A stretch of DNA of 64,000 bases from Xanthocytophaga flava (GCA_030068525.1 JASJOS010000014.1:186001-250000); one strand, 5' to 3'. Positions 1-8,479 are shown, counted from the first letter of the stretch. Notes: generated from the sequence alone by a model not told the origin. Made by a program: numbers and translations.

Positions 1-1
1 T

Positions 2-409
2 GACCTGAAGCCAAATCTGGAAGCTGAGAGAGGAAACTTTCCTTCTCAACTTTTTTCAAAATGCTCAAAAGAGAGTATCAGTAGTTTTGTTATCAAACTA
101 CGAAATCCTACTAATGAAGTTGTAGAATTGGTATCTCAGTTGAAAGGTTTAGATACTACCCAAGTTTATAGAGAAAGCCCATTTGTCGAATCAAACCTCG
201 TTTGGTATAATTTTAAAGATCTATCTGATTTTGTAAATAAGTTTAATATGTGTCATTCTGATGTGAGATATAGCTTTTTGCAACAGAACGGACTGATATT
301 AAGCGGATATGTGCCTACTCGTGATATAGGAGATTATGTATGTGTATCCGAAGTTAAATTTTCAGACAACCGAGTAATAAGAGAAGAATTTATTATCAAT
401 GTGAGATAA
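2..409 (+). CDS. 3' end of an unrecognised protein (partial)
   Basis: The reading frame is open from base 2, the first complete codon in this frame, through to a TAA stop, so this is the C-terminal ~135 residues of a gene that begins left of the window. A TTG at 128 could be mistaken for a start, but the open frame upstream of it is continuous and has normal amino-acid composition. The visible part is mixed alpha/beta without transmembrane segments, repeats or a motif I can assign. It is the only rightward gene left of 4 kb and is convergent with the leftward amidase/GyrB-like group. A hairpin follows its stop. I do not recognise the family. Confidence 0.6.
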   Translation, partial: DLKPNLEAERGNFPSQLFSKCSKESISSFVIKLRNPTNEVVELVSQLKGLDTTQVYRESPFVESNLVWYNFKDLSDFVNKFNMCHSDVRYSFLQQNGLILSGYVPTRDIGDYVCVSEVKFSDNRVIREEFIINVR

Positions 410-426
410 GATCTTGAATTTCTATA

Positions 427-465
427 ACTACAGATAAGCATACAGAGAGAATGTTTATCTGTAGT
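427..465. terminator. Hairpin between convergent genes
   Basis: ACTACAGATAA (427-437) and TTATCTGTAGT (455-465) are perfect inverted arms of 11 bp with a 17-nt loop, 18 nt after the stop of the partial gene. There is no T-run, so this is a terminator or 3'-end stabiliser only by position. Confidence 0.5.
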
Positions 466-523
466 ACAACTGATTACTAGAAATAGATCTTCCAAAGAAT
501 CAGGCTTGATTGGCATAAAAACA

Positions 524-552
524 AAACAGCCGGTTTGTAGAGTCGGCTGTTT
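524..552 (-). terminator. Rho-independent terminator of the leftward operon
   Basis: AAACAGCCG and CGGCTGTTT form a 9-bp stem around an 11-nt loop. Read leftward, the stem is followed by a T-rich run (TTTTGTTTTT), as expected for termination of the GyrB-like/amidase transcript. Confidence 0.75.
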
Positions 553-558
553 GTGTTC

Positions 559-606
559 CTACCTTTTCCATGCTTGCTTAAAATACCGCTCATAACCAAA
601 CAAGTC
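559..606 (-). pseudogene. Duplicated 3' end of the amidase gene
   Basis: Immediately after the TAG stop of the GyrB-like gene, in the same frame, the leftward strand reads DLFGYERYFKQAWKR and then TAG. The intact amidase at 1825-2346 ends DPFGYEKYFKQVWKR and then a stop. About 36 of 46 aligned bases agree. This is a short remnant of a second amidase copy, consisting only of the 3' end. It could have been left by insertion of the GyrB-like gene at the amidase 3' end or by deletion in a tandem duplication. Confidence 0.8.
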
Positions 607-1707
607 CTATTTACTAAACAGTTTGTGTGTTATGCTGGTTTGATCGAACCGATAAAGAAAGTCCTGTGTTTTCTCCGGGTTAGCTATGAAGTATGAAGAA
701 ATCAGTGGATACATTATACTGTGCACCTGCTGATAAATAAGTCTGGATTCGAGTTGTTTAGAATATTCTGCCAGACTACTTATATGGTTTTGCATGTTGC
801 AGATCAGAATAAGTCCATTGTCAAGTTTCTTTTTTTGAACCTTATGGTTGCTAAGCTTATTCTTTTTTACATACCGCTTGCAGACAGCGACTAATGCATC
901 CTCAATAGCTTCCTTTACCTGACTACCATCTGAGTTGTCTCTATCATTGTAAAAATGTAAGAAATAAGGTGATGGGTCCCAATCAGTACGATAGACCAGA
1001 ATAATCTGGTAGTATGTATCCTGAATCTTACCTTCATAATGGATTTCAATTTCTACTTTGCCAGGGATAAGCTTTAATACTCTTTCATATAAGTATGCTA
1101 TTCCTTGTGGAAAGTGATAGTAATTCTGATTCACATATTTCTGTCGGGTATCGGTGAGCAGAATCTGGAGACCTTTGGAGAGAATAGCCTGTTGGCAAAG
1201 TTTTTCGCTTAAAATCTGGTAATCGATTTCTGCAATAGGTAGGATAGTCGGGTCAATATGAAATTGAATCACCACTCGTTCTAACACGGGCTCATGCGAT
1301 GATGATTCATATAGGGCCGGCATAGATTCTCCTTTACTTAGAATGATTTGCTGACCTGAAATAACCTGCAACTGATCTGCGATTACAGTTAACACTTTCG
1401 GAATATACTTGTCTGGTGTTGTAGCATGAAAATCCATCTGAAACAGCTCAAGGAAAACATTCATGTTTTCATGGCCTTCGATAATCAGGCAAAACAGATT
1501 ATCCTGAGTTACTTTCACAGAAAAGAAAAGTTGGCTGCTCTGACAAGCTTCGATACAATCCTGGAGTAAGCTGCAAATGAGATTGATGATTCCATCTCCA
1601 TCACTAGCCCGACCACCAATGTACATGTGAGGTCTTTTTCGAATGGCTTCTTCTCCAATAATAATCTGTGGCTCTGGAGTAGTCTGAGGATCTGTCATAA
1701 GTGACAT
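607..1707 (-). CDS. Degenerate GyrB/ParE-like GHKL ATPase, no TOPRIM
   Basis: A protein of 366 residues. Residues 22-31 read IRKRPHMYIG, nearly the type IIA topoisomerase signature RKRPGMYIG. Residues ~205-310 follow the GyrB transducer domain: a FPQGIAYLYERV segment, a beta-rich stretch, YNDRDNSDGSQVKEA in the place of the usual INTxEGGTHVxG, and YVKKNKL. The ATP-binding boxes are eroded: the DNSxDEA box reads QDCIEAC, and DNGRGIP is replaced by IEGHENMNV. The protein stops before any TOPRIM or DNA-cleavage domain; real GyrB is over 630 residues. It is therefore unlikely to be a working topoisomerase. It could be a gyrase-binding decoy or inhibitor, or a protein of other function on a GHKL scaffold. 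It lies downstream of the amidase and may start at Met1 or Met4. Homology is fairly sure, function unknown. Confidence 0.65.
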   Translation of the reverse strand: MSLMTDPQTTPEPQIIIGEEAIRKRPHMYIGGRASDGDGIINLICSLLQDCIEACQSSQLFFSVKVTQDNLFCLIIEGHENMNVFLELFQMDFHATTPDKYIPKVLTVIADQLQVISGQQIILSKGESMPALYESSSHEPVLERVVIQFHIDPTILPIAEIDYQILSEKLCQQAILSKGLQILLTDTRQKYVNQNYYHFPQGIAYLYERVLKLIPGKVEIEIHYEGKIQDTYYQIILVYRTDWDPSPYFLHFYNDRDNSDGSQVKEAIEDALVAVCKRYVKKNKLSNHKVQKKKLDNGLILICNMQNHISSLAEYSKQLESRLIYQQVHSIMYPLISSYFIANPEKTQDFLYRFDQTSITHKLFSK

Positions 1708-1757
1708 ATTTAAGAAATATGGTTAAAGTATAAGGCCTGAAAAGTACTACGGATTTG

Positions 1758-1820
1758 TATAAGTACAATGACAAGATATATAGATCAGGCCAGGCTATAT
1801 GTCTTGTCATTGTACTTATA
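1758..1820. terminator. Long 26-bp inverted repeat after the amidase gene
   Basis: Arms 1758-1783 and 1795-1820 match at 25 of 26 positions around an 11-nt loop, just beyond the amidase stop. The stem is much longer than a usual terminator and has no T-run. It may be a terminator, an RNA-processing signal limiting expression of the GyrB-like gene, or a small mobile palindrome. Confidence 0.6.
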
Positions 1821-1824
1821 AGGG

Positions 1825-2346
1825 TTACCGTTTCCAAACTTGCTTAAAGTACTTCTCATAGCCAAACGGATCGCGCCACTCGATGTTGTGCTCTGGAATA
1901 CCTAGTTGTTTGAGCCAGGTGGGGACAAAGAAGCTCGGACAACCTTTGTTGTCAAACTGGTTATGTCCGGCAATCTTGACATTGGGAGCATAGCCTAATA
2001 CTTCACCGATAATGTCTAGCATGGTCGAGATCTGCTGAGGGGTACGGCTGTCTAATGGGGCTTTGTGGGAAGAGTCCAGTCCGCCTACATAGCACAGGTG
2101 TCTGGAAATGGAATTGATGCCTGCTACCCCGTTTGTAATCTCAAAAGAATCAATAATCTGGTCGTTGTTGTGTTTGACGAACTGGTGACGCGAGCCGTCC
2201 AACAGGATCAGATCCGAATAGCCGACTTGCTTCCAGCCGTTGCCATAGGGTTTAGGTTTGGTGTGCCAGCGTTTCACATCGTCAGGGGAGATCCAGCGTC
2301 CGGCGGGTGTGGCGGTGCAGTGTATAATCAGGTATTGGAATTTCAT
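1825..2346 (-). CDS. N-acetylmuramoyl-L-alanine amidase (T7 lysozyme/PGRP-like)
   Basis: A zinc amidase of 173 residues that should cut the bond between N-acetylmuramic acid and L-alanine in peptidoglycan. The fold's zinc ligands are visible: His9 in LIIHCTAT, and His128 and Cys136 in AGHNQFDNKGCPSF. The segment SRHLCYVGGLD is typical of Amidase_2 proteins. There is no signal peptide, as in phage endolysins that depend on a holin. The start at 2346 begins right at the conserved first beta strand; a longer frame exists but adds unlike sequence. Upstream in the same direction are two small membrane proteins and a coiled-coil protein, which gives the group the look of a phage or tailocin lysis cassette. 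The 3' end of this gene is duplicated at 559-606. Confidence 0.85.
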   Translation of the reverse strand: MKFQYLIIHCTATPAGRWISPDDVKRWHTKPKPYGNGWKQVGYSDLILLDGSRHQFVKHNNDQIIDSFEITNGVAGINSISRHLCYVGGLDSSHKAPLDSRTPQQISTMLDIIGEVLGYAPNVKIAGHNQFDNKGCPSFFVPTWLKQLGIPEHNIEWRDPFGYEKYFKQVWKR

Positions 2347-2449
2347 AGTCATAGAGATAAATGTATGGGTTAAGGAAAGAAAGGATGGGGTTGGTGCAAT
2401 CCTCGCCAAGGCAGCCTGTCCCGCTACAGCGGGATGGCATGCTTCTGTG

Positions 2450-2635
2450 TTATTTAGGGTCTTTCATGGAGAAGAACCCGACTGTTGAAATAAAGGCCAG
2501 CAGCGAAACGAACGACTGTGTATCGATTCTGTTAGCCAGCCAGAGAATATATCCTGAGAAGGTGAATAAACCCAGGGTTGAGGTTTTCCAGTTGTTGAGC
2601 ACAAACTGGATGTAATCGTATATTGATTTTGCCAT
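2450..2635 (-). CDS. Small membrane protein, holin-like
   Basis: A protein of 61 residues with two hydrophobic segments (about residues 18-34 and 41-58) joined by a short polar turn (NRIDTQ). The N-terminus is charged (MAKSIYDYIQ). Size and topology fit a two-helix class II holin, which would let the downstream amidase reach the cell wall. No family motif can be read, so the call rests on topology and on its place 103 bp upstream of the amidase. Confidence 0.55.
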   Translation of the reverse strand: MAKSIYDYIQFVLNNWKTSTLGLFTFSGYILWLANRIDTQSFVSLLAFISTVGFFSMKDPK

Positions 2636-2737
2636 AGGGGTTTAAGGGTTGGATGATTGAAAAATGTAGGGGTGATCACGTCAATGCGTAATAGGTTGAA
2701 TGACAGTCCTGCCAATCGAAGTTTTAACTCTCTTCCT

Positions 2738-2849
2738 GTCCTCCTGAAAGGATCTCTTGACAAATAGAGCTTTCTTTGGTTTGTGAGAGAAAGAATAATC
2801 TCCAGTCGGAAAGGCCTCCGGTCTTGCCACGAGTTCCTTTCAGGAAGAC
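2738..2849. mobile_element. MITE-like repeat, copy A
   Basis: A 112-bp non-coding unit bounded by inverted ends: GTCCTCCTGAAAGGA at 2738 and the complement of GTCTTCCTGAAAGGAA at 2849. The left part includes TTGACAAATAGAGC, the right part GCCTCCGGTCTTGCCAC. Copies with the same ends and internal blocks lie at 25454-25583 (inverted) and 31246-31358. It fills most of the gap between the two small membrane-protein genes and encodes nothing. Confidence 0.7.
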
Positions 2850-2929
2850 AAAAAAGAGAATGTCTTTACAGGGAACAGGAAAATAGACAATCTCTTATAG
2901 TGACATCTTCTGCACCAATTTCGGGTGAT

Positions 2930-3184
2930 TCACGGACCTTTACACGTATCCACAACCTGAAACACAGGCGCATAGGTAAAGCTCCTGACATGCTTGATCT
3001 TCTCTACATCCAGCGGTTGCACCGGATGGGCTGCGACCTGTTTGGCTACGATTTGCTCGATGTGGGTATAATCTATCACCTCACAGGCGTAGACCTCATC
3101 AGGATTGAGCCTGTGCTCTGTAAAGATGCCTACAGCCAAACCCAGCACAAAGCATAGAGCTGCCAATAGAATACGTATAGTCAT
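2930..3184 (-). CDS. Small membrane-anchored protein of the lysis-like group
   Basis: A protein of 84 residues if started at MTIRILL; a Met four codons upstream is possible. One N-terminal hydrophobic helix (about residues 3-21) is followed by a polar domain of ~60 residues with three cysteines (YACEVIDY, and DTC near the C-terminus). The layout, a single anchor followed by a short soluble domain between a coiled-coil gene and a holin-like gene, recalls phage spanin or Rz-like subunits, but no sequence signature supports that. Function unknown. Confidence 0.5.
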   Translation of the reverse strand: MTIRILLAALCFVLGLAVGIFTEHRLNPDEVYACEVIDYTHIEQIVAKQVAAHPVQPLDVEKIKHVRSFTYAPVFQVVDTCKGP

Positions 3185-3243
3185 GAGTGGATTCAATGGG
3201 TTAGTGAAACGAATAGGTAAACTACGCTGAGGCCTGAAAGAAA

Positions 3244-3272
3244 GAAGCAGTAGCCAGGTGGTCTACTGCTTC
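3244..3272 (-). terminator. Hairpin after the coiled-coil gene
   Basis: GAAGCAGTAG (3244-3253) and CTACTGCTTC (3263-3272) form a perfect 10-bp stem. On the leftward strand it is followed by TTTCTTTC, so partial termination about 30 nt after the coiled-coil gene stop is plausible. Confidence 0.6.
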
Positions 3273-3302
3273 CAGGTGGCTGCCTCTCTGCTAGTGGGTA
3301 GA

Positions 3303-3719
3303 CTAAGCGGGTAGAGTAGCCTTGTGTGTGGTGATAGAAGACATCGAGCCATCAATCACAGACAGGCGTTGCTCGATCTCGTCCAGCTGCGATTCGTAGA
3401 GAATGACCGCTGTGGTACCGTATTGCAACTTGCGTTGCTCAGCTGTGAACAGCTTGTACTCTGCCTTCACTTTGCGCGTCTCCATCTCGGTCTTGGTAGA
3501 ACCTTCGGGCAATACAGCGATGATGGCTGTCAGTGAGTCTACTTCGGCTGTGGCAGAGGCTAGCGTTGCTTCGATGTCAGAAGCCCGGTCGGAGGCATTG
3601 TCTCGGCTACGGGTTAGCGAGATTTGTTTGTACTCCAGTTCCCCTTTCAGGTCGCTCAGATCGTCGAGTACTTTGTCACAATCTGCTTTGGATGTCAATA
3701 AGGTTAGCGTTAATGCCAT
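3303..3719 (-). CDS. Coiled-coil protein of the lysis-like group
   Basis: A protein of 138 residues from MALTLTLLTS. Nearly all of it is predicted helix with heptad-like spacing of leucine and isoleucine (for example LDDLSDLKGELEYKQ, SDIEATLASATAEVDSL and LDEIEQRLSVIDGSM), so a long coiled coil is likely. There is no signal peptide. It is the first gene of the leftward lysis-like group, and the palindromic operator-like element at 3817-3855 lies about 100 bp upstream. It might be a tail or tape-like fragment or a structural helper; I cannot name a family. The start is the Met nearest the conserved-looking composition; an upstream in-frame Met adds 12 residues. Confidence 0.55.
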   Translation of the reverse strand: MALTLTLLTSKADCDKVLDDLSDLKGELEYKQISLTRSRDNASDRASDIEATLASATAEVDSLTAIIAVLPEGSTKTEMETRKVKAEYKLFTAEQRKLQYGTTAVILYESQLDEIEQRLSVIDGSMSSITTHKATLPA

Positions 3720-3816
3720 AAATGTATAAGTAGTTGAATAGTGAAACCTAATCACCAGTCAGTGTCCGGACTACTTGCTGATTGACACTACAAATATCGG
3801 CATTAAACACACACGT

Positions 3817-3855
3817 TTTTGAGCGTAGTTTTGATTATCAGAACTACGCTCAAAA
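3817..3855. promoter_or_regulatory. Palindromic operator-like element upstream of the lysis-like operon
   Basis: TTTTGAGCGTAGTT (3817-3830) and AACTACGCTCAAAA (3842-3855) are perfect 14-bp inverted arms separated by 11 nt. The half-site TGAGCGTAGTT differs by one base from TGAGCATAGTT (complement of 15705-15715) in the operator cluster beside the XRE gene. The rest of 3720-4191 is AT-rich, holds the divergent promoters and contains no believable gene. Confidence 0.6.
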
Positions 3856-4191
3856 TAGGGGTTTGACTTACTTTTGGTTGGTTTTGGTTACTATATGTGT
3901 TTTGAAGATTGAAAGGTATGAACTTTTGCTTTGAAGATGGTTTATTGATTTTATAGGTATTATCAATACAAAAATACTCAAAAAATACGGGGAAAATACC
4001 CTCTTTATAATATTGTTTGTTTAATGTTTTTAATAAACATTGCATTATGTAAATTGAAAATATGATTATTTCTTTGTGTTTGATTGGTTTTTTTACAAAA
4101 TTAGTAGGAGGTAATATAGAATTTATACTGTTTTATTTATAAAGTTCTCTTAATTCTTATTTGAGAACTCTATCTTATTTGATCAATATTC

Positions 4192-5031
4192 ATGAATTTT
4201 AAATTTTTGAATCTCATAGTTTATCAAAAACAACAATTAAATAGTTTAGTTGGCTTATGTGGTGGCTATGAATTAAATGAATGGAGATATAAACAATTCG
4301 CTGAGTGGTTGTTTGACTATCATCTTTTAGATTTTGCTTTAAAATATTCAGAATATAAAGACATTGATTTTACAACAGCCGCGAAAAAGCTTAGAACGGC
4401 GGCAAGGATTATCTTTCAAACTGAGAATCCACGAAGAGGAGAGTTTGGGGAGCTGCTTTTACATGGAGTAATAAAGGAAGCATTCAATACTACACCAGCG
4501 ATAACTAAGATTTATTTTAAAGATGGACCTAATGAAACAGTAAAAGGCTTTGATGCAGTTCATGTTGTAGCAAACGATAACAACTTGGAATTATGGCTTG
4601 GAGAGGTGAAATTTTATAATGACTTCCATACTGCTGTTTCTCATGTTGTAACAGAAATACAGGATCATTTGCAAAAAGATTATTTACGAAATGAGTTTTT
4701 AGCTATTAATAACAAATTAGATAATACATTTCCTCATTATGAAAAATTAAGAAAACTTTTAGACACTAATACTTCTTTAGACCAGATTTTTGACGCGATT
4801 TGTATTCCTGTATTATTAACTTATGATTCAACTATTGTTAAAAAACACAATAAACTATCAGAACAATATACAACTGAGTTGAGAGAGGAATTAATAGCAT
4901 ATGATCTGCATTTTTGGAAAAAGCTTGGTTCATGTCAAGTTAAAGTTCATTTATTCTTGGTACCATTAGAAGATAAAGCGAAACTTTTTGAAACATTATT
5001 GGAGAAATTAAAATTATGGCAGAACATCTAA
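4192..5031 (+). CDS. hamA: Hachiman defence nuclease subunit HamA (DUF1837)
   Basis: A protein of 279 residues of the DUF1837/HamA family, the nuclease half of Hachiman anti-phage defence. A PD-(D/E)XK-like core is readable: acidic residues in RRGEFGELLLH (Glu84, Glu87), Asp121 in VKGFDAVHV, and Glu138/Lys140 in LWLGEVKFY. In characterised Hachiman systems HamA is held inactive by HamB and degrades DNA once released by damaged or phage DNA. It is soluble, without membrane segments. Its last 16 bases overlap the start of hamB, so translation is probably coupled. The gene is clearly more AT-rich than the flanking phage-like genes, a sign of separate acquisition. Identification is based on motif pattern and the partner gene. 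Confidence 0.88.
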   Translation: MNFKFLNLIVYQKQQLNSLVGLCGGYELNEWRYKQFAEWLFDYHLLDFALKYSEYKDIDFTTAAKKLRTAARIIFQTENPRRGEFGELLLHGVIKEAFNTTPAITKIYFKDGPNETVKGFDAVHVVANDNNLELWLGEVKFYNDFHTAVSHVVTEIQDHLQKDYLRNEFLAINNKLDNTFPHYEKLRKLLDTNTSLDQIFDAICIPVLLTYDSTIVKKHNKLSEQYTTELREELIAYDLHFWKKLGSCQVKVHLFLVPLEDKAKLFETLLEKLKLWQNI

Positions 5032-7160
5032 GTTTGAATCAAGTCAATGACCTATTAACAAGTGAGCAAACTGATATAACAGATCCCTTCCTAATTTTAA
5101 AAACTATAGCTTCCAACTTAAATCAACAGAACTCGGCTCTCCTTCAGGAAGTAATATTAAGAATACTTGAGAAAAGAAGCTTCTTTAGCAATTATGAACA
5201 CCTTGTTAATGATTTTGCAAGACACATAGGGCTATTTCCATATCTAAAGAGGGAGGATCTAAATATTGCCGATCAAATTGCATATGAATATCATAGACCA
5301 GATGGCATAAGAGAAAATAATATCGTTTTTCATCGAGTACAAGCCCAGGTTTATTTTAAACTTTTGGAAGGAAAAAATGTAATCTTAAGTGCACCCACAA
5401 GTTTTGGAAAAAGTCTAATTATTGATACATTAATTGCTTCTGAAAAATATAAAAACATCGTTATTGTCCTACCAACAATTGCTTTAATCGATGAGACAAG
5501 ACGCCGCTTGATAAGGTTTAAAGATAGCTATAAAGTAATTACCCATACCTCTCAGCGCATAGAAGACAAAAATATATTTATCTTAACTCAAGAGCGAGTT
5601 ATTGAAATAATAAATAACATTCATATAGACTTCTTTGTAATTGATGAATTTTATAAAATTCAACCGTCATCAAACGACAAAGAAAGAAGTTTGATTCTTA
5701 ATCATGCATTTTATAAACTTTTAAAAGATAGGGGACAATTTTACTTATTAGGCCCTGACATAAGGGCTGTAGATACAAATATCTTTCCTGGAAATAGCGA
5801 AGTTATTTTCATTAAATCGGATTACAAGACTGTTGTAACTGAGAAAGAATTAGTAAAAAAAGGGGGCCTTGATCCGTTAGAAAGGCTATTAGAGTTATGT
5901 AAAAGTTTGCAAGGCGAACCTACTCTTATCTATTGTGCTTCTCCTAAAAGTGCTAATAAAGTATCTAAGTTCTTATTAGATTCTGGTCATTTTCAGAAAG
6001 ATAATAAGAATGACGAAGCTGTTAGGTGGCTAAAAAAAGAATATCATCCCAAATGGTATCTTCCCAAAGCACTTGAACATGGTATTGGAATTCATCATGG
6101 TAGGATTCCTAGATCAATAGCACAATATGCTGTTAGGTCTTTCAATGATGAAAAAATTAACTTTTTGCTTTGTACAAGCACATTAATTGAAGGTGTTAAT
6201 ACTAAAGCAAAAAATGTAATAATATTCGATAACAAGGTTGCAAGAGAAAAATTTGATTATTTTACATTTAATAATATATGTGGAAGATCCGGTAGAATGT
6301 TTCAACATTTTATTGGCAAAGTATTCTTATTTCATGAGCCTCCACAAGAAGAATTACCTATGGTTGATTTTCCGATTTTTAGCCAGTTGGATGACGTATC
6401 AGAAAAGCTATTAATACAACTAGAGGAAGAAGATCTTACTGATAACTCTAAAGATAGATTAAAATCTATTAGAAATAATAACAGTCTGAGTTTAAAAACA
6501 ATTCGGTTAAATTCAAATATTGACCCATTTAATCAAATTAAATTAGCAGAAGAGATTAATAATAAGTTACAATACTATGCCACAATGCTTAACTGGAATG
6601 GCTTTCCTCCAAAATATGAGCATTTAGAATTAATTTGTAACTTGATATGGAACTACTTAGTTGATCATGGAAAAGGAGTTGGAGGAGTAAAATCTGCAAG
6701 TCAACTTACGTTTAAAATACATCTTCTTACTAAACATAAAGAATTGATACCTATAATAAATTCTGAGTTAAAAAATAAGACAGATGCAGAAGAAATAAAT
6801 GAAAGTATTGAAACAGTACTTGAGTTTACGAGGTATTGGGCACAATATAATTTTCCAAAATATTTACTAGCATTAGATAGAATACAAAGAGAAGTGTTAT
6901 CAAAAAATGGGTTTGCGACAGGTGATTATTCTTACTTCGCTTCTCAGTTAGAATGCTTGTTTACTAATCCCCTTTTTATCGCTTTAGATGAGTATGGTAT
7001 TCCAATTCAAACAAGTAAAAGATTGAGTCCCTACTTAAATTTAACAAATAGCTCTAATTTAGATGACTTACTTAAACAACTAAAGGCTCTAAACCTATCA
7101 GCTTTAAAAATTTCAATTTTTGAGAAAGATCTTATAAGCGACTCTAGAAGGTTCTTCTAA
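5016..7160 (+). CDS. hamB: Hachiman defence helicase HamB
   Basis: A superfamily 2 helicase of 714 residues. The Walker A motif is APTSFGKS (residues 126-133), the DExx box reads DEFYK (210-214), and the motif VI region is CGRSGRM (about 422-428), which resembles Ski2-like helicases. An all-helical C-terminal part of about 250 residues follows. In Hachiman, HamB surveys DNA and restrains the HamA nuclease. It overlaps hamA by 16 nt. No frameshift or missing core motif is seen, so the pair looks intact. A channel-like gene follows after 103 bp on the same strand. Confidence 0.88.
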   Translation: MAEHLSLNQVNDLLTSEQTDITDPFLILKTIASNLNQQNSALLQEVILRILEKRSFFSNYEHLVNDFARHIGLFPYLKREDLNIADQIAYEYHRPDGIRENNIVFHRVQAQVYFKLLEGKNVILSAPTSFGKSLIIDTLIASEKYKNIVIVLPTIALIDETRRRLIRFKDSYKVITHTSQRIEDKNIFILTQERVIEIINNIHIDFFVIDEFYKIQPSSNDKERSLILNHAFYKLLKDRGQFYLLGPDIRAVDTNIFPGNSEVIFIKSDYKTVVTEKELVKKGGLDPLERLLELCKSLQGEPTLIYCASPKSANKVSKFLLDSGHFQKDNKNDEAVRWLKKEYHPKWYLPKALEHGIGIHHGRIPRSIAQYAVRSFNDEKINFLLCTSTLIEGVNTKAKNVIIFDNKVAREKFDYFTFNNICGRSGRMFQHFIGKVFLFHEPPQEELPMVDFPIFSQLDDVSEKLLIQLEEEDLTDNSKDRLKSIRNNNSLSLKTIRLNSNIDPFNQIKLAEEINNKLQYYATMLNWNGFPPKYEHLELICNLIWNYLVDHGKGVGGVKSASQLTFKIHLLTKHKELIPIINSELKNKTDAEEINESIETVLEFTRYWAQYNFPKYLLALDRIQREVLSKNGFATGDYSYFASQLECLFTNPLFIALDEYGIPIQTSKRLSPYLNLTNSSNLDDLLKQLKALNLSALKISIFEKDLISDSRRFF

Positions 7161-7263
7161 GTTATGTAATGTGAGTATCTAAAACGCTTATAGTAAAAAA
7201 TATACAACAATTTAGATGCAACACCTCTTAGCTATTGCTAAATAATTATGCTAATATAGGTCT

Positions 7264-8451
7264 ATGACAAATAATAGAGATTTAAGTGAAAGAACCTTTT
7301 TGAGTATTGCATGGAGATTGAGGTTGTTTTCTTTGATCTGGATAATAGGCATTCTTATTATTATTTTTAGAATAGATGTAATATTGCTTGAGTCTCATAA
7401 CTCTCTTTTAGATCTGATTAAAGGGAGCCTTCCAATAGCAATTATTTTATTAGCCATTGTATTGATAACTACTCAGAAATGGTATTTTACTTTACTCCTT
7501 CTTTTTTATCCAATTGCGTTTTTCTGTTGGTTCCTACCTAAGACAATTTTGAAAAATGGGAAAATTTATTTGTTAGGTCACTACTTAAACTTGATCTTTA
7601 AATGCTTTCGAAATTTTAAAAAGACTTTAATACATTTTTCACTGTTTGTCTTTTCCATATTGATATTAGTGATAATTGGTGAAACATGGACCAGATGGGT
7701 TATTATTGGGGTCATGTCTTATTTCTATTTTAGGTATAGTTTTACCTATACTCTAAAAGCTTTTAAGCCTGCACAATTATTCGGTAGTGATTTAGAGAGC
7801 TTTTTAGAAAAGAATTCAGGGATTAAATCTGGACTTATAAATGCTCTTGTTAATGTAAAACAAGAAGAAAGCCTTCCTGAAATAGAAAGAAAAGAAAAAC
7901 AACTTACACGTTTAGTTCTAACAAACTATTTGTTTTTATTGATTAGTCAAAATCTCAATGGATTTAGAGGGAAAAGAGCATTTATTATATCAGTCGTTTT
8001 TGAGATAGCTTATTTCGTCTTTGTATCTATTTGCTTCTTTTGGTTGGTAAATTATCAGCTTTATAAAATTGAAAGCTCCAATTTTATAATTGATGGTCTG
8101 AGTAATCCTTTTGAATTTCTTTACTACACTTTTAAAACGACATTATCTTTTGGCGATATTGAAGCGATAAAACCTTATTCTAAGTTGGCTAAATCAGTTG
8201 AAATGATATCTTATATGGTTTTAGGTATAGTAGTTCTCGTATTTTTTGCATCCATGATATTTTCGTTACGCCAGGAAAAAATATTTGAGAATGTGAAGTT
8301 AGTTACAGAGATATGTTCATATCAGAATGCCAAAATTGATGAGGTAATCAAAAAGGAATTTGGTATTGATATTGAGAAGGCATTAAAGGAATTTGCAACA
8401 ATCAACGAGTCGGTAGAGAACTTGAAGAATATTTTTAGAAATGTTTTCTGA
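7264..8451 (+). CDS. Membrane protein with a K+-channel-like pore
   Basis: A protein of 395 residues. Hydrophobic stretches fall at about 17-38, 50-70, 72-90, 122-150 and 235-265, then a pore-type unit at 285-340. Residues 292-299 read TTLSFGDI, close to the potassium-channel filter TTVGYGDI, followed by a second inner helix (EMISYMVLGIVVLVFFASMIF) and a soluble helical tail of ~60 residues. This fits the Ion_trans_2 (two-helix pore) group, although the first glycine of the filter is serine. It lies between hamB and a glycosylase-like gene, all rightward and all AT-rich, so it may be a defence effector that depolarises the membrane. That role is inference; Hachiman itself is not known to need it. 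Confidence 0.6.
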   Translation: MTNNRDLSERTFLSIAWRLRLFSLIWIIGILIIIFRIDVILLESHNSLLDLIKGSLPIAIILLAIVLITTQKWYFTLLLLFYPIAFFCWFLPKTILKNGKIYLLGHYLNLIFKCFRNFKKTLIHFSLFVFSILILVIIGETWTRWVIIGVMSYFYFRYSFTYTLKAFKPAQLFGSDLESFLEKNSGIKSGLINALVNVKQEESLPEIERKEKQLTRLVLTNYLFLLISQNLNGFRGKRAFIISVVFEIAYFVFVSICFFWLVNYQLYKIESSNFIIDGLSNPFEFLYYTFKTTLSFGDIEAIKPYSKLAKSVEMISYMVLGIVVLVFFASMIFSLRQEKIFENVKLVTEICSYQNAKIDEVIKKEFGIDIEKALKEFATINESVENLKNIFRNVF

Positions 8452-8479
8452 CTCGCTAAATATTCTCATTTACACTACT

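Noticed and set aside
607-1707. Functional gyrB or parE
   Set aside because: Half the usual length, ATP-site boxes destroyed, and no TOPRIM domain.
3803-4045. Minus-strand open frame of 80 codons
   Set aside because: It runs through the operator-like palindrome and AT-rich promoter DNA; amino-acid composition reflects A/T bias.
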